Shown one piece after another: positions 36,873 through 45,360 of a stretch of 64,000 nt of DNA. Origin of the DNA: Nitrosospira sp. Is2 (lineage in GTDB: Bacteria; Pseudomonadota; Gammaproteobacteria; Burkholderiales; Nitrosomonadaceae); NCBI RefSeq assembly GCF_033095785.1, contig NZ_CP137134.1, positions 3,162,001 to 3,226,000 of the forward strand. Reading direction: 5' to 3'. Made by a program: the position numbers and the translations under genes. Under the pieces are notes generated by a model. That model was not told where the DNA came from, did not search any database, and saw only the letters and a list, made by a program, of their open reading frames with translations. Numbering within the stretch: position 1 is the stretch's first letter; each line of letters begins with the position of its first letter.

Positions 36873-38950
36873 ATGCCATTACGAGACGAATATCCCTTCT
36901 GGCCAGTGTGAGTGGGCGCAACCTGGCTGCGCCACTGCTGATACTCGTGATCCTTGGCATGATGGTCTTGCCGTTGCCCGCATTTCTGCTGGACGTGATG
37001 TTCACCTTCAATATCGCGCTCTCCATCATGGTGTTGCTGGTGAGCATCAATACGCTCAAGCCGCTGGATTTCGCAGCGTTTCCCACCGTGCTCCTGCTCA
37101 CGACGCTTCTCCGGTTGTCGCTCAACGTCGCTTCGACGCGGATCGTGCTGATGGAAGGCCATACCGGGCCGGATGCCGCAGGGAAGGTGATCGAGGCGTT
37201 CGGACATTACCTCGTGGGCGGCAATTACGCCGTGGGTATTGTCGTTTTCATCATACTGGTGGTGATCAACTTCATCGTCATTACCAAGGGCGCGGGCCGT
37301 ATCGCGGAAGTTTCAGCGCGATTTACGCTGGACGCGATGCCCGGAAAGCAGATGGCTATCGATGCCGATCTCAACGCTGGTCTCATCGGCGAAGAGGAGG
37401 CGGGCAAACGGCGCGCCCGGATATCGCAGGAAGCGGAATTCTTTGGCTCGATGGACGGCGCGAGCAAGTTTGTGCGCGGCGACGCGATAGCGGGAATCCT
37501 GATTCTTTTCATCAACGTAATCGGCGGGCTGATCATAGGCATGCTGCAACACGACCTGGACCTTGCTACCGCCGCGAGGAACTATACGCTGCTGGCAATT
37601 GGCGATGGCCTGGTCGCGCAAATACCCGCACTCATCATTTCGACCGCCGCGGGACTTGTGGTAAGCCGTGTAGGAACGGACGACGATATCAGCACCCAAC
37701 TCGCGGGACAGCTGTTTTCACAGCCCCAGGTACTGGTCCTGACTGCCTCGATCATTGGCCTCATGGGCCTTATCCCTGGCATGCCCCACGTTGCCTTTCT
37801 ATTGCTCGCTGCAACGTTGGGCGGAGGCGCCTACCTGCTGATGCGGCGCAGCAAGGGCGGCACAACTGCCCAGCCGGCAGCAGCGCCTGCGGCCCAACCG
37901 GAGTTGCAGGACGCAAGCTGGGACGACGTGGTTCCGGTTGATATTCTCGGGCTCGAGGTCGGGTATCGGTTGATCTCGCTGGTAGACCAGTCGCAGGACG
38001 GCGAGTTGCTACGCCGGATCAAAGGAGTACGGAAGAAATTCGCGCAAGAGATCGGATATCTTCCACCGCCGGTGCACATTCGCGACAATCTCGAACTGCG
38101 CCCGAACGCCTACCGCATCACTCTTAAGGGGGTGGCGATTGGTACAGGCGAGGTCAATGTCGGCCAATTTCTCGCAATCGATCCCGGTAGTGTTTCAGGC
38201 AACCTGCCCGGCGCCGTCACCAAGGACCCCGCGTTCGGATTGCCGGCCGTATGGATTGATGCTGCCCAGCGGGACCAGGCTCAAGTGCTTGGTTATACCG
38301 TGGTGGATGCAGGCACGGTGGTCGCCACGCATCTGAATCACCTGGTACATACGCACGCGGCAGAATTGCTCGGACGCGCGGAAGTGCAGCAGCTGCTTGA
38401 CCGTTTGGCGAAAGAATCGCCCAAACTGGTGGAAGACCTTACCCCCAAACTGCTGCCACTTTCGACCTTGCAAAAAGTTCTACAAAACCTCGTCGACGAG
38501 AACGTGCATATACGTGACATGCGCACGATCGTCGAGTCCCTGACCGAGCATGCGCCGCGGGTGCAGGACGCGCATGAATTAACCGCTCTGGTCCGTATTG
38601 CCCTTGGCCGAGCGATTGTCCAGCAAATATGGCCCCAAGCCGGGGAACTGCAGGTCATGGCGCTGGATTCGGGGCTCGAAAGACTGCTGACGCACGCCCT
38701 GCATGCGAATCCAAACGGGGCCGGCATCGAGCCAGGGCTGGCTGAAACACTTCTCCGCGAGGCCTCGGGGGCAAGCCAGCGACAGGAGCAGGTGGGGCTG
38801 GTGCCCGTCCTGCTTGTGCCCGCGCCACTGCGAACACTGCTTGCCCGGTTTCTGCGCAGCGCGGTGCCGCAACTCAAGATTCTGTCGCACGCCGAAGTAC
38901 CTGATTCGAGCAATATCAAAGTTACTTCCATTCTGGGAGCCAGAGCATGA
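36869..38950 (+). CDS. flhA: Flagellar type III export gate protein FlhA
   Basis: A 693-aa protein. About eight membrane helices lie in residues 20-310, including the conserved cytoplasmic FHIPEP-type loop region (RFTLDAMPGKQMAIDADLNA, about residues 150-170), followed by a long cytoplasmic domain (about 330-690) that docks chaperone-substrate complexes. Length and sequence fit FlhA throughout. It overlaps flhB upstream and flhF downstream by ATGA junctions, forming a tight flhB-flhA-flhF unit. Confidence 0.96.
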   Translation: MNAITRRISLLASVSGRNLAAPLLILVILGMMVLPLPAFLLDVMFTFNIALSIMVLLVSINTLKPLDFAAFPTVLLLTTLLRLSLNVASTRIVLMEGHTGPDAAGKVIEAFGHYLVGGNYAVGIVVFIILVVINFIVITKGAGRIAEVSARFTLDAMPGKQMAIDADLNAGLIGEEEAGKRRARISQEAEFFGSMDGASKFVRGDAIAGILILFINVIGGLIIGMLQHDLDLATAARNYTLLAIGDGLVAQIPALIISTAAGLVVSRVGTDDDISTQLAGQLFSQPQVLVLTASIIGLMGLIPGMPHVAFLLLAATLGGGAYLLMRRSKGGTTAQPAAAPAAQPELQDASWDDVVPVDILGLEVGYRLISLVDQSQDGELLRRIKGVRKKFAQEIGYLPPPVHIRDNLELRPNAYRITLKGVAIGTGEVNVGQFLAIDPGSVSGNLPGAVTKDPAFGLPAVWIDAAQRDQAQVLGYTVVDAGTVVATHLNHLVHTHAAELLGRAEVQQLLDRLAKESPKLVEDLTPKLLPLSTLQKVLQNLVDENVHIRDMRTIVESLTEHAPRVQDAHELTALVRIALGRAIVQQIWPQAGELQVMALDSGLERLLTHALHANPNGAGIEPGLAETLLREASGASQRQEQVGLVPVLLVPAPLRTLLARFLRSAVPQLKILSHAEVPDSSNIKVTSILGARA

Positions 38951-40542
38951 GCATCAAACGGTTTGTTGCAAAAACCACCAGCGAGGCATTGCGCAAGGTT
39001 CGCGACGCCCTCGGGCCCGAAGGCGTCATCCTTTCCAACCGATCGGTCGATGGAGGAATCGAGATCCTGGCGCTGCACCAGGATGCAATGTCGGCGTTGA
39101 TACCATCCCGTATTTCAAAAGAATCAGGAGCGACGTTCTCGCCACAGCTCCATCTTAATAGTGGCGTGGCCGGGCCGGGGTATCGGGCCGCGGATTTCAG
39201 ATCCGCCGATGAGGGATTCCAAAGCTCGGCAAACGGTCGTCCCTGGGGCGGGGAGCAAAGACAGGATGAGATTCGGGCCGAGCGACCAAATAGTGCATCC
39301 TTCGGCGCAACGCCCCAATTACCGGAGCGGACAAGGACGGCAGGGGCCACGTCGTTCGGTAACAGACCCCTATCCGGGCGTGCACTCTCGCATGCCAATG
39401 AAACGATACAGGCAGACGCTCAACCCGCCGCATCCGTTCCAAAGAGCAAACCCGGTCGCGAGCAAGTGTCCGAAAATGTGCGGCCTCCAAAGCGGTCTGC
39501 CAAGGCGGTTCGCACTCCTGCAGCGGCCAAAAAAGCTCAGCCTGATGCGGTCGATACCCATGGGGTAGCCAGCGAGGTGGCAGCAAGCGTGCTGAAAGAA
39601 ATAAAGGCGATGCGGGGCGCGCTGGAACAGCAGTTGGCATCACTGAGCTGGAATGACGAGGAGCGTCGGAATCCCATGCGGGGCCAGATATTAAAACGGC
39701 TGCTGAAGACGGGTTTCAGCGAAGATCTTATCCGCGAACTGGTGGCTCACATGCCCGCGGTCAGCAGTGAGGTCGATGCGATCAATCATGTCAAATCCGT
39801 TCTCGGCGGAAAGCTCAAGACCATCGGCAATGAACATGAAATGCTGGAAAAAGGAGGCGTTTATGCGCTGGTAGGCCCAACGGGTGTCGGCAAGACGACC
39901 ACTACCGCCAAACTTGCCGCGCGATGCGTGGTGCGGCACGGTGCCGACAAACTCGCATTGCTTACGACCGATGGCTACCGGATCGGCGGGCACGAGCAGC
40001 TCAGAATATACGGCAAGATTTTGGGCGTTGCCGTGCACGCGGTAAGGGATAAGCACGACCTGACACTGGCCTTAACTGAACTGCGCGGCAAGCACCTGGT
40101 GTTGATTGATACCGTTGGTATGGGTCAGCGTGACCGGATGGTGGCGGAGCAGGTCGCAATGTTCGCTGGTTGCGGCACAGAGGTGAAACGCCTGCTGCTG
40201 CTCAACGCGGCATCGAACGGGTACACGCTGAACGAAGTAGCCCATGCTTATCGTGGCGATGGCCTGGCGGGCGCCATCATTACCAAGCTGGACGAAGCAG
40301 TCATACTGGGTTGTGCGCTCGACACCGCTGTGCGCCATGCCTTGCCGCTTTACTATGTTGCGCAAGGCCAGCGTGTTCCGGAAGACCTGGAGTTGGCGGA
40401 TGCGGCAAATCTGTTAACAGGCGCGCTGGACAGTCCGCCAATGTCCTCCTTCGATCTGCCTGACGAGGGAATTTTACTGCCGATGACCGTCGGCAACCAG
40501 GATAACGCCGGGCTGGATACAGGAGAACTCTCACTTGGCTGA
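38947..40542 (+). CDS. flhF: SRP-type GTPase FlhF, flagellar placement factor
   Basis: A 531-aa protein. The N-terminal B domain begins MSIKRFVAKTTSEALRKVRD. A long low-complexity linker (about 70-210) is rich in Ser, Pro, Arg and Gln and likely disordered. The NG GTPase domain carries the P-loop GPTGVGKTTTTAKLAARC (from residue about 311), DGYRIGGHEQL, the IDTVGMGQRD switch and the KLDEA motif. FlhF sets number and position of flagella and works with FlhG. Its end overlaps the next gene by eight bases. Confidence 0.94.
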   Translation: MSIKRFVAKTTSEALRKVRDALGPEGVILSNRSVDGGIEILALHQDAMSALIPSRISKESGATFSPQLHLNSGVAGPGYRAADFRSADEGFQSSANGRPWGGEQRQDEIRAERPNSASFGATPQLPERTRTAGATSFGNRPLSGRALSHANETIQADAQPAASVPKSKPGREQVSENVRPPKRSAKAVRTPAAAKKAQPDAVDTHGVASEVAASVLKEIKAMRGALEQQLASLSWNDEERRNPMRGQILKRLLKTGFSEDLIRELVAHMPAVSSEVDAINHVKSVLGGKLKTIGNEHEMLEKGGVYALVGPTGVGKTTTTAKLAARCVVRHGADKLALLTTDGYRIGGHEQLRIYGKILGVAVHAVRDKHDLTLALTELRGKHLVLIDTVGMGQRDRMVAEQVAMFAGCGTEVKRLLLLNAASNGYTLNEVAHAYRGDGLAGAIITKLDEAVILGCALDTAVRHALPLYYVAQGQRVPEDLELADAANLLTGALDSPPMSSFDLPDEGILLPMTVGNQDNAGLDTGELSLG

Positions 40543-41428
40543 GCAGATCCACGATCAGGCCGATGGGTTGCGACGCTTGCTGATGCAGGATTTCGTGCGC
40601 GTTGTAACTGTCACATCCGGCAGCGCGGCCGCGGGCAAGACAACCACCGTGATCGGTTTGGCCGTGGCGCTGGCGCGCGATGGAAAGAAGGTGCTGGTAA
40701 TTGACGAGAACGTTGGGGCCCGCAACATTTGCGCAACGCTGGGTTTGAACGCTCACCGCGACCTGCTGGATGTGATCCGTCGCGACAAGGCCCTGGACGC
40801 GGTGATCGTTACCGCCCGCGAAGGTATCCGTGTCCTTCCGGCGGGACGTGGCATGAGGGTTCTTGAAAAGCTCAGCACGGACGACAAGACCCATCTGATC
40901 GATGCATTTGCCGGTATCGACCCGTCAGTGGATGTGGTCCTGATTGATGCCGCACCGGGATCGGACAGCAGAGCGCTTCCCCTTGCTCTCCCCAGCCACG
41001 AAATTGTCATGGTTCTCCCTCCAGAGCCCGCTTCAATTACGGCGGCATATGCATTGATAAAGCATATCAGCAGTCATCACGAGAGTAAGCGCCGCTACCA
41101 CGTCCTGTTCAACAAAACGGAGCTGGAGGCGGACGCGCGAAAAATTTTCGAGAACATGGAAAGTGCGGCCAAACGCTATCTGGCCGTCACTCTCCACCTC
41201 CTGGGCTTCGTCGCATACGATGGCAAGCATTGCCTGGGCCGCGGGCTGGCGGAAGTGCATCCCAATAGCCCTTCAGCCTGCGTATTTCGCTTCGCCGCAG
41301 AGTCGCTGGCTCACTTGCCGTGTCAGGACGGCGAGGGACCAGGACTCGAACGCTTCATGCAGTGTTTGCTGCAAGGCAACCAAGGCGGCAGGCAAAACGC
41401 CATTGCCGCAAGCTCACAGCGAGTATAG
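40535..41428 (+). CDS. flhG: MinD-like ATPase FlhG (FleN), flagellar number regulator
   Basis: A 297-aa ParA/MinD-type protein starting with TTG at 40535 after AGGAGAA. Position directly behind flhF supports FlhG. Walker A reads TSGSAAAGKTTT (residues 27-38). The family usually has SGKGGVGKT; the signature lysine of the deviant Walker A is Ser here, while the phosphate-binding GKT remains. Later motifs include VLVIDENVGARN, DVVLIDAAPGSD and ICATLGL. The C-terminal part (about 200-297) is divergent. FlhG normally limits flagella number by acting on FlhF and, in some species, on the master regulator. It lies immediately before fliA. Confidence 0.85.
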   Translation: MAEQIHDQADGLRRLLMQDFVRVVTVTSGSAAAGKTTTVIGLAVALARDGKKVLVIDENVGARNICATLGLNAHRDLLDVIRRDKALDAVIVTAREGIRVLPAGRGMRVLEKLSTDDKTHLIDAFAGIDPSVDVVLIDAAPGSDSRALPLALPSHEIVMVLPPEPASITAAYALIKHISSHHESKRRYHVLFNKTELEADARKIFENMESAAKRYLAVTLHLLGFVAYDGKHCLGRGLAEVHPNSPSACVFRFAAESLAHLPCQDGEGPGLERFMQCLLQGNQGGRQNAIAASSQRV

Positions 41429-41430
41429 CC

Positions 41431-42159
41431 ATGTATACCTCATCCGGCACGATGGATAAACAGCAACATCTCGAAAAGTTCGCGTCTCTTGTCAAACGGA
41501 TCGCCCATCACATGATGTCGAGGCTTCCAGTCAGCGTGGAGGCAGACGATCTTATTCAGGTTGGCATGATGGGTTTGATGGAGGCCTTGAATCGCTACGA
41601 GGAAATGCCCGGGGCGCAGTTCGAGACTTATGCCCAGCAGCGCATCCGCGGCGCCATGCTGGATGAGCTGCGCCAACTGGACTGGCTGCCGCGCGGTGCG
41701 CGAAAAAATATGCGCCAGATCGACGCGGCAATTAACGCGCTGCAGCAGCGGCTCGGCCGTTCGCCATCGGAAAAGGAGATCGCCGGCGAGCTTCGCGTGA
41801 CCATTGACGGCTATCACCAAATGCTGCTCGACGCGCGCGGAGCGCAGCTGGTTCATTACGAGGATTTCACGGACAGCGAAGACGACGACTATCTTGAGCG
41901 CAACTGTGCCGCGAGCGGTGCCGATCCATTGGCGAATTTACTGGATGGTGACCTGCGCCACGCACTGATTGCCGCGATAGACATTCTGCCCACGCGGGAA
42001 AAAACCCTCATGGGGCTTTACTATGAGCAGGAAATGAATTTCAAGGAGATTGGCGCCATCCTCGGCGTGTCTGAGTCCCGAGTATGCCAGATACATAGCC
42101 AGGCAGTGGCGCGGCTGCGTGCCACGCTCAAGGAATGCGCGTGGACTTCAATAGCGTAA
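41431..42159 (+). CDS. fliA: Flagellar sigma factor FliA (sigma-28)
   Basis: A 242-aa sigma factor with ATG at 41431, two bases after flhG; an ATG at 41452 is a possible alternative. Region 2 contains DDLIQVGMMGLMEALNRYE and FETYAQQRIRGAMLDELR, region 3 WLPRGARKNMRQID, and region 4 MNFKEIGAILGVSESRVCQI. It directs RNA polymerase to late flagellar and chemotaxis promoters and is held inactive by FlgM until the hook is complete. Its 3' end overlaps the start of the following motor gene by 25 bases. Confidence 0.95.
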   Translation: MYTSSGTMDKQQHLEKFASLVKRIAHHMMSRLPVSVEADDLIQVGMMGLMEALNRYEEMPGAQFETYAQQRIRGAMLDELRQLDWLPRGARKNMRQIDAAINALQQRLGRSPSEKEIAGELRVTIDGYHQMLLDARGAQLVHYEDFTDSEDDDYLERNCAASGADPLANLLDGDLRHALIAAIDILPTREKTLMGLYYEQEMNFKEIGAILGVSESRVCQIHSQAVARLRATLKECAWTSIA

Positions 42160-42881
42160 TCGGCATCGTTATCGCTTTACTCGCGATTTTTGGCGGACAC
42201 GCGCTTGAAGGCGGCCATGCAGGGTCGCTCATGCAGTTCACGGCTTTCGCCATCGTGCTCGGCGGAACGCTTGGGGCAGTGCTGCTGCAAAGTCCAGTGG
42301 CCCAGTTTGTGCTCGGCATGAAAATGAGCCGGTGGGTATTTATTCCGCCGATGCTCGACCCTGACGCGCTGGTCGAGCATATCGCGGTCTGGAGCACCGC
42401 TGCGCGCAAGGAGGGATTGCTGGCGCTTGATACGCATGTCGAGGGAATCGACGATCCATTCATTAAAAAAGGATTGCAACTCGTGGTCGACGGCACGGAG
42501 CCTATGGTACTGAAGCGCGTGCTCGAAGTAGAGATCGATACCTTTGAAGACCTCCACCACCAGGGCGCCAAGGTCTGGGAAGCAGCCGGCGGCTACGCCC
42601 CGACTATCGGGATTCTCGGCGCTGTGATGGGGCTTATCCAGGTAATGGAGAATCTTTCCGATCCGGCACATCTCGGCACCGGTATTGCGGTCGCGTTCGT
42701 GGCGACCATCTATGGCGTGGGTCTGGCTAACCTGGCATTTCTGCCAATTGCAAGCAAACTCAAGACTCTGATTTCCAGCCAGGTTCTGATGCGCGAAATG
42801 CTTGTCGACGGGCTGGTGGGAATCGCCAATGGCGAGAACCCCCGCCTGATAACAGGGCGGCTGCGTGGGTACATGGCCTGA
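42135..42881 (+). CDS. motC: Second flagellar stator protein, MotA-like (MotC)
   Basis: A 248-aa MotA/PomA-type protein that begins inside the end of fliA with AAGGA before its ATG. It has an N-terminal helix (SVIGIVIALLAIFGG), the cytoplasmic segment STAARKEGLLALDTHVEGI and the core YAPTIGILGAVMGLIQVM. It differs from the MotA at 33599 (shorter, PomA/MotC-like) and is followed by a small ORF and a MotB-like gene. The MotC-MotD pair gives a second stator; in other bacteria such pairs support swarming or movement in viscous media. Confidence 0.92.
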   Translation: MRVDFNSVIGIVIALLAIFGGHALEGGHAGSLMQFTAFAIVLGGTLGAVLLQSPVAQFVLGMKMSRWVFIPPMLDPDALVEHIAVWSTAARKEGLLALDTHVEGIDDPFIKKGLQLVVDGTEPMVLKRVLEVEIDTFEDLHHQGAKVWEAAGGYAPTIGILGAVMGLIQVMENLSDPAHLGTGIAVAFVATIYGVGLANLAFLPIASKLKTLISSQVLMREMLVDGLVGIANGENPRLITGRLRGYMA

Positions 42882-42934
42882 TGTGACCCGTGCTTTCAAG
42901 GGCAACGTCGCAACGATTTTTAAAAGGAGAAATA

Positions 42935-43141
42935 ATGAACGACAAAGACGGCAAACTTGAAGGCGCGGCAAAGCCCGACGATAAATCGACCGAAGATGTG
43001 CCGCGGGACGAGCGTCGAGAAGTGCTGAGGCGATCCGGCGAGGATCGCCGGGACCCCAACGCCAGACACATGCGTGTCCCGGACAGGAGGAAAAACGGCG
43101 ACCGCCGGATTACGGGCCGGCGCAAAAGCGACCTCAAGTGA
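42935..43141 (+). CDS. Small highly charged protein between motC and motD
   Basis: A 68-aa protein with AAAGGAG at a good distance before ATG 42935. It is almost all charged residues: GKLEGAAKPDDKSTEDVPRD, then several RRD/RRS units and PDRRKNGDRRITGRRKSDLK at the end. No membrane segment, cysteine or known domain. It sits in the same direction between the two genes of the second stator, so co-expression with them is likely. Disordered, arginine-rich: could bind a membrane surface, RNA or a stator loop. Function unknown. Confidence 0.65.
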   Translation: MNDKDGKLEGAAKPDDKSTEDVPRDERREVLRRSGEDRRDPNARHMRVPDRRKNGDRRITGRRKSDLK

Positions 43142-43264
43142 GCCATGTGTAACCAATCCCAGGTTAAGTTGCCGTCAGGAAGACGGCGTACGCATGCTGG
43201 AAAACACGGACAGGGATGGAATTGAGATCGTGGTGACCGTGGTAGAAAATTCTCATGCATAACC

Positions 43265-44221
43265 ATGCAGGCTGATTACAGCGGGAAAGGGCGTTATGGT
43301 GTGAGAGTTAATCCGGCGAGGGCTTATCCATCGCCAAAGAAACCCGTCAACAAAGCTACCGAACGTCAACCGCGGCGGCGCCACCGGGGAGGAAGATACC
43401 GGCTGGCAGAACTGGAAAATCGCGATCGCTGGATGGTGTCGTACGCGGATTTCATAACGCTGTTGCTCGCTCTTTTTGTCGTGATGTACGCCATTTCACA
43501 TATTAACGAAGGCAAGCATCGGATATTGACGGGTTCGCTCGTGAGTGCGTTCGGGGCGAAATTAGACCATCAGAATATCCTGAGTCTGACCCCGGATGAA
43601 CCGGCGCTACAGGAGCAGGTTGCGGCAAAAAAAGCACGCCGCGCAGCGGAAGCCCAGCGTCAGCGTCGGGAAAGGATGGAGGTGGTCGCACATGACATCA
43701 TGGCGGCCTTTGCTCCGCTCGGACCACTTATCGAGAATGGTCAGGTAAGGGTCATCCACAGCGATAGGGGCCTGAGCGTCGAAATCAATGCGAGTGTGCT
43801 GTTTGCTACCGGTCAGGCTGTATTGCAGGAGGATTCCAGCAAGGTGCTGGAGGCGGTGGCGCAGGTGCTGAAAGACGGAGACCAGATGATTCGCGTAGAG
43901 GGCCATACCGACGACATACCTATCGTCACGGAGAAATTTCCCTCGAACTGGGAGTTATCCGCGGTGCGCGCCAGCAGCGTGGTGCGCCTGCTGATTGACA
44001 ATGGCGTAGCGGGGGCGCGGCTGATCGCCGCGGGTTACGGCGAATACCGCCCAGTGAATTCGAATGACACGGAGGAAGGCCGCATGCGGAACCGGCGAGT
44101 GACCATCACGATTTTGTCGTCATCTCCCGATTCTGAACCTGGCGCCTCACCCGGTACGTCCGATAAATTCCACATGCCGCCTGATGCGCTACCCGAGGTA
44201 TTGAAGGGGCACGCTGCCTGA
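43265..44221 (+). CDS. motD: Second flagellar stator protein, MotB-like (MotD)
   Basis: A 318-aa MotB family protein. A long basic N-terminus (PRRRHRGGRYRLAELENRDR) precedes the membrane helix with the proton-binding Asp62 in WMVSYADFITLLLALF. An Arg/Ala/Gln-rich coiled stretch (about 118-145) is followed by an OmpA-like domain (about 160-285) with VEGHTDDIPI and NWELSAVRASSVVRLL. It pairs with MotC, 124 bases after the small charged protein gene. The extended charged N-terminus distinguishes it from the MotB at 34486. Confidence 0.92.
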   Translation: MQADYSGKGRYGVRVNPARAYPSPKKPVNKATERQPRRRHRGGRYRLAELENRDRWMVSYADFITLLLALFVVMYAISHINEGKHRILTGSLVSAFGAKLDHQNILSLTPDEPALQEQVAAKKARRAAEAQRQRRERMEVVAHDIMAAFAPLGPLIENGQVRVIHSDRGLSVEINASVLFATGQAVLQEDSSKVLEAVAQVLKDGDQMIRVEGHTDDIPIVTEKFPSNWELSAVRASSVVRLLIDNGVAGARLIAAGYGEYRPVNSNDTEEGRMRNRRVTITILSSSPDSEPGASPGTSDKFHMPPDALPEVLKGHAA

Positions 44222-44287
44222 CCGATGTAAAGCGGCCTGCTTCCGGCGATGACTGTCGTCCGACGGCGCAGCGCAGCGTTTTGGGGA

Positions 44288-44767
44288 TTAAACTTCGCCG
44301 AGTTGCCGTCCAACCAGGAATGGCTGGGTATGACCGTTGGCGCCGTAGAGGCTGGCGACCTGCGTGGCGTCTTGCAGCGCGGCGATCGCCTGCTGGTTAT
44401 AGCGCAGGCGCTGACCGACGAGCTTTCCATTTATGCTGTTGAGCTGGCTCGCCGTTTCTGCGAGCCGGATGAGCTCTTGCCAAGCGTCCGCCGCGACGGG
44501 AAAATCTTGCAGCCAGCGTTCAATGCCGGCTCGATCCGTAGGCTGGCCCTGCGTTGAAAGCAGGCATTTGCGGGCATCGGCGAGCTGGGCAAGTTGCTGT
44601 GCCCGCTGCGCTTTTTCCTCTGCCAGGGGCGGGAGCAGCGAAACGTCGGCCTGCCTAAGGGCAGCTTGCTCCCGCCGCAGCGTGTCGATGAAATCACGGA
44701 TGGCATCGCATTCCGATCGGATGAAATGTGCCGGATCAAAAACTGTTTCCGTCAAGGGATGCTCCAA
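44288..44767 (-). CDS. flgN: Flagellar hook-filament junction chaperone FlgN
   Basis: A 159-aa mostly helical protein starting with TTG (44767) preceded by AAGG. The sequence is long amphipathic helices with many Gln, Ala and Leu residues (LRREQAALRQADVSLLPPL; ALQDATQVASLYGANG). Family identity rests on composition, length and location directly behind flgM. FlgN binds FlgK and FlgL and delivers them to the export gate. The gap to flgM is two bases. Confidence 0.88.
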   Translation of the reverse strand: MEHPLTETVFDPAHFIRSECDAIRDFIDTLRREQAALRQADVSLLPPLAEEKAQRAQQLAQLADARKCLLSTQGQPTDRAGIERWLQDFPVAADAWQELIRLAETASQLNSINGKLVGQRLRYNQQAIAALQDATQVASLYGANGHTQPFLVGRQLGEV

Positions 44768-44769
44768 AG

Positions 44770-45060
44770 TCAGCCTTGATTGCTGCGGAGAAGATCACGT
44801 ACAGTTTCCAGCAGACCATCGGCCACTTTTTCGGGGTTGACCACGAAGCGGCCCTCGCTGATTGCCTGCTTGATTTCCTCTACCCGCCCGGCGTCAAAAA
44901 CTTCACCCTGCGCAAGTTTTTTCTCTATATCCTGCAGTTGCGCGCTTAGTTGTACTTGATCGTTGCCCGGGGTGGGCTCCGCCGTTCTTTGGCTGAATTT
45001 CGTGGCTGAGGCTGCTGCCTCGCCAACGTGGGTCGGCATTATTGTATTATCGATTTTCAC
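44770..45060 (-). CDS. flgM: Anti-sigma-28 factor FlgM
   Basis: A 96-aa protein with GTG start at 45060 after GGAG. N-terminal half is disordered and polar; the C-terminal half has the FlgM signature with QLSAQLQDIEKKLAQGEVFD, VEEIKQAISEGRFVVNPEKV and ADGLLETVRDLL. FlgM binds and blocks FliA and is secreted once the hook is complete. A sigma-28-like site lies just upstream (45093-45120), giving the usual feedback control. Confidence 0.93.
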   Translation of the reverse strand: MKIDNTIMPTHVGEAAASATKFSQRTAEPTPGNDQVQLSAQLQDIEKKLAQGEVFDAGRVEEIKQAISEGRFVVNPEKVADGLLETVRDLLRSNQG

Positions 45061-45092
45061 GGGTGGTTTCTCCTGCGGTTTAACTGAAGAGT

Positions 45093-45120
45093 CTAACGGC
45101 AGCCTTATGGAAAAACTTGA
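45093..45120 (-). promoter_or_regulatory. Sigma-28 (FliA) promoter candidate for flgMN
   Basis: On the minus strand, TCAAGTTT (45120-45113) and GCCGTTAG (45100-45093) are separated by 12 bases. The enterobacterial consensus is TAAAGTTT and GCCGATAA with an 11-base gap. The downstream box is 33 bases before the flgM start. Confidence 0.55.
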
Positions 45121-45138
45121 GGCAAATCTACTGCTTCA

Positions 45139-45160
45139 CGCGGTATTGTTACATACCGCG
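45139..45160. other. Inverted repeat between flgA and flgM
   Basis: CGCGGTAT (45139-45146) pairs with ATACCGCG (45153-45160) around TGTTAC. It lies about 80 bases before the flgM start, just upstream of the sigma-28-like site. It could be a regulator site or an mRNA structure. No T-run follows. The remaining bases of this 300-base gap also hold GGGCGG/CCGCCC at 45313-45332 as a possible flgA terminator. Confidence 0.4.
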
Positions 45161-45360
45161 CTGCAAGTTTAGATGCTTTTCTGCCATTCCACGCAGAAGG
45201 CGGAGAAACAGTCAACCCATCAATCAACTCATTATCCGTTAGCGCGTCAAACCAGCCCCACCCGAAAAATCGCAAACTACACCGTTGCGCCCGTAAGCGT
45301 CATTTGAATTCGGGGCGGAGTGATCCCCGCCCGTCCTTTATCCTGCCGTACCTTTCGCCA

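Noticed and set aside
36751..37941. 396-codon plus-strand frame overlapping flhB and flhA
   Set aside because: It is out of frame with FlhA, which is clearly real and conserved; the product is rich in Arg/Gly/His as expected for a shadow frame in GC-rich DNA.
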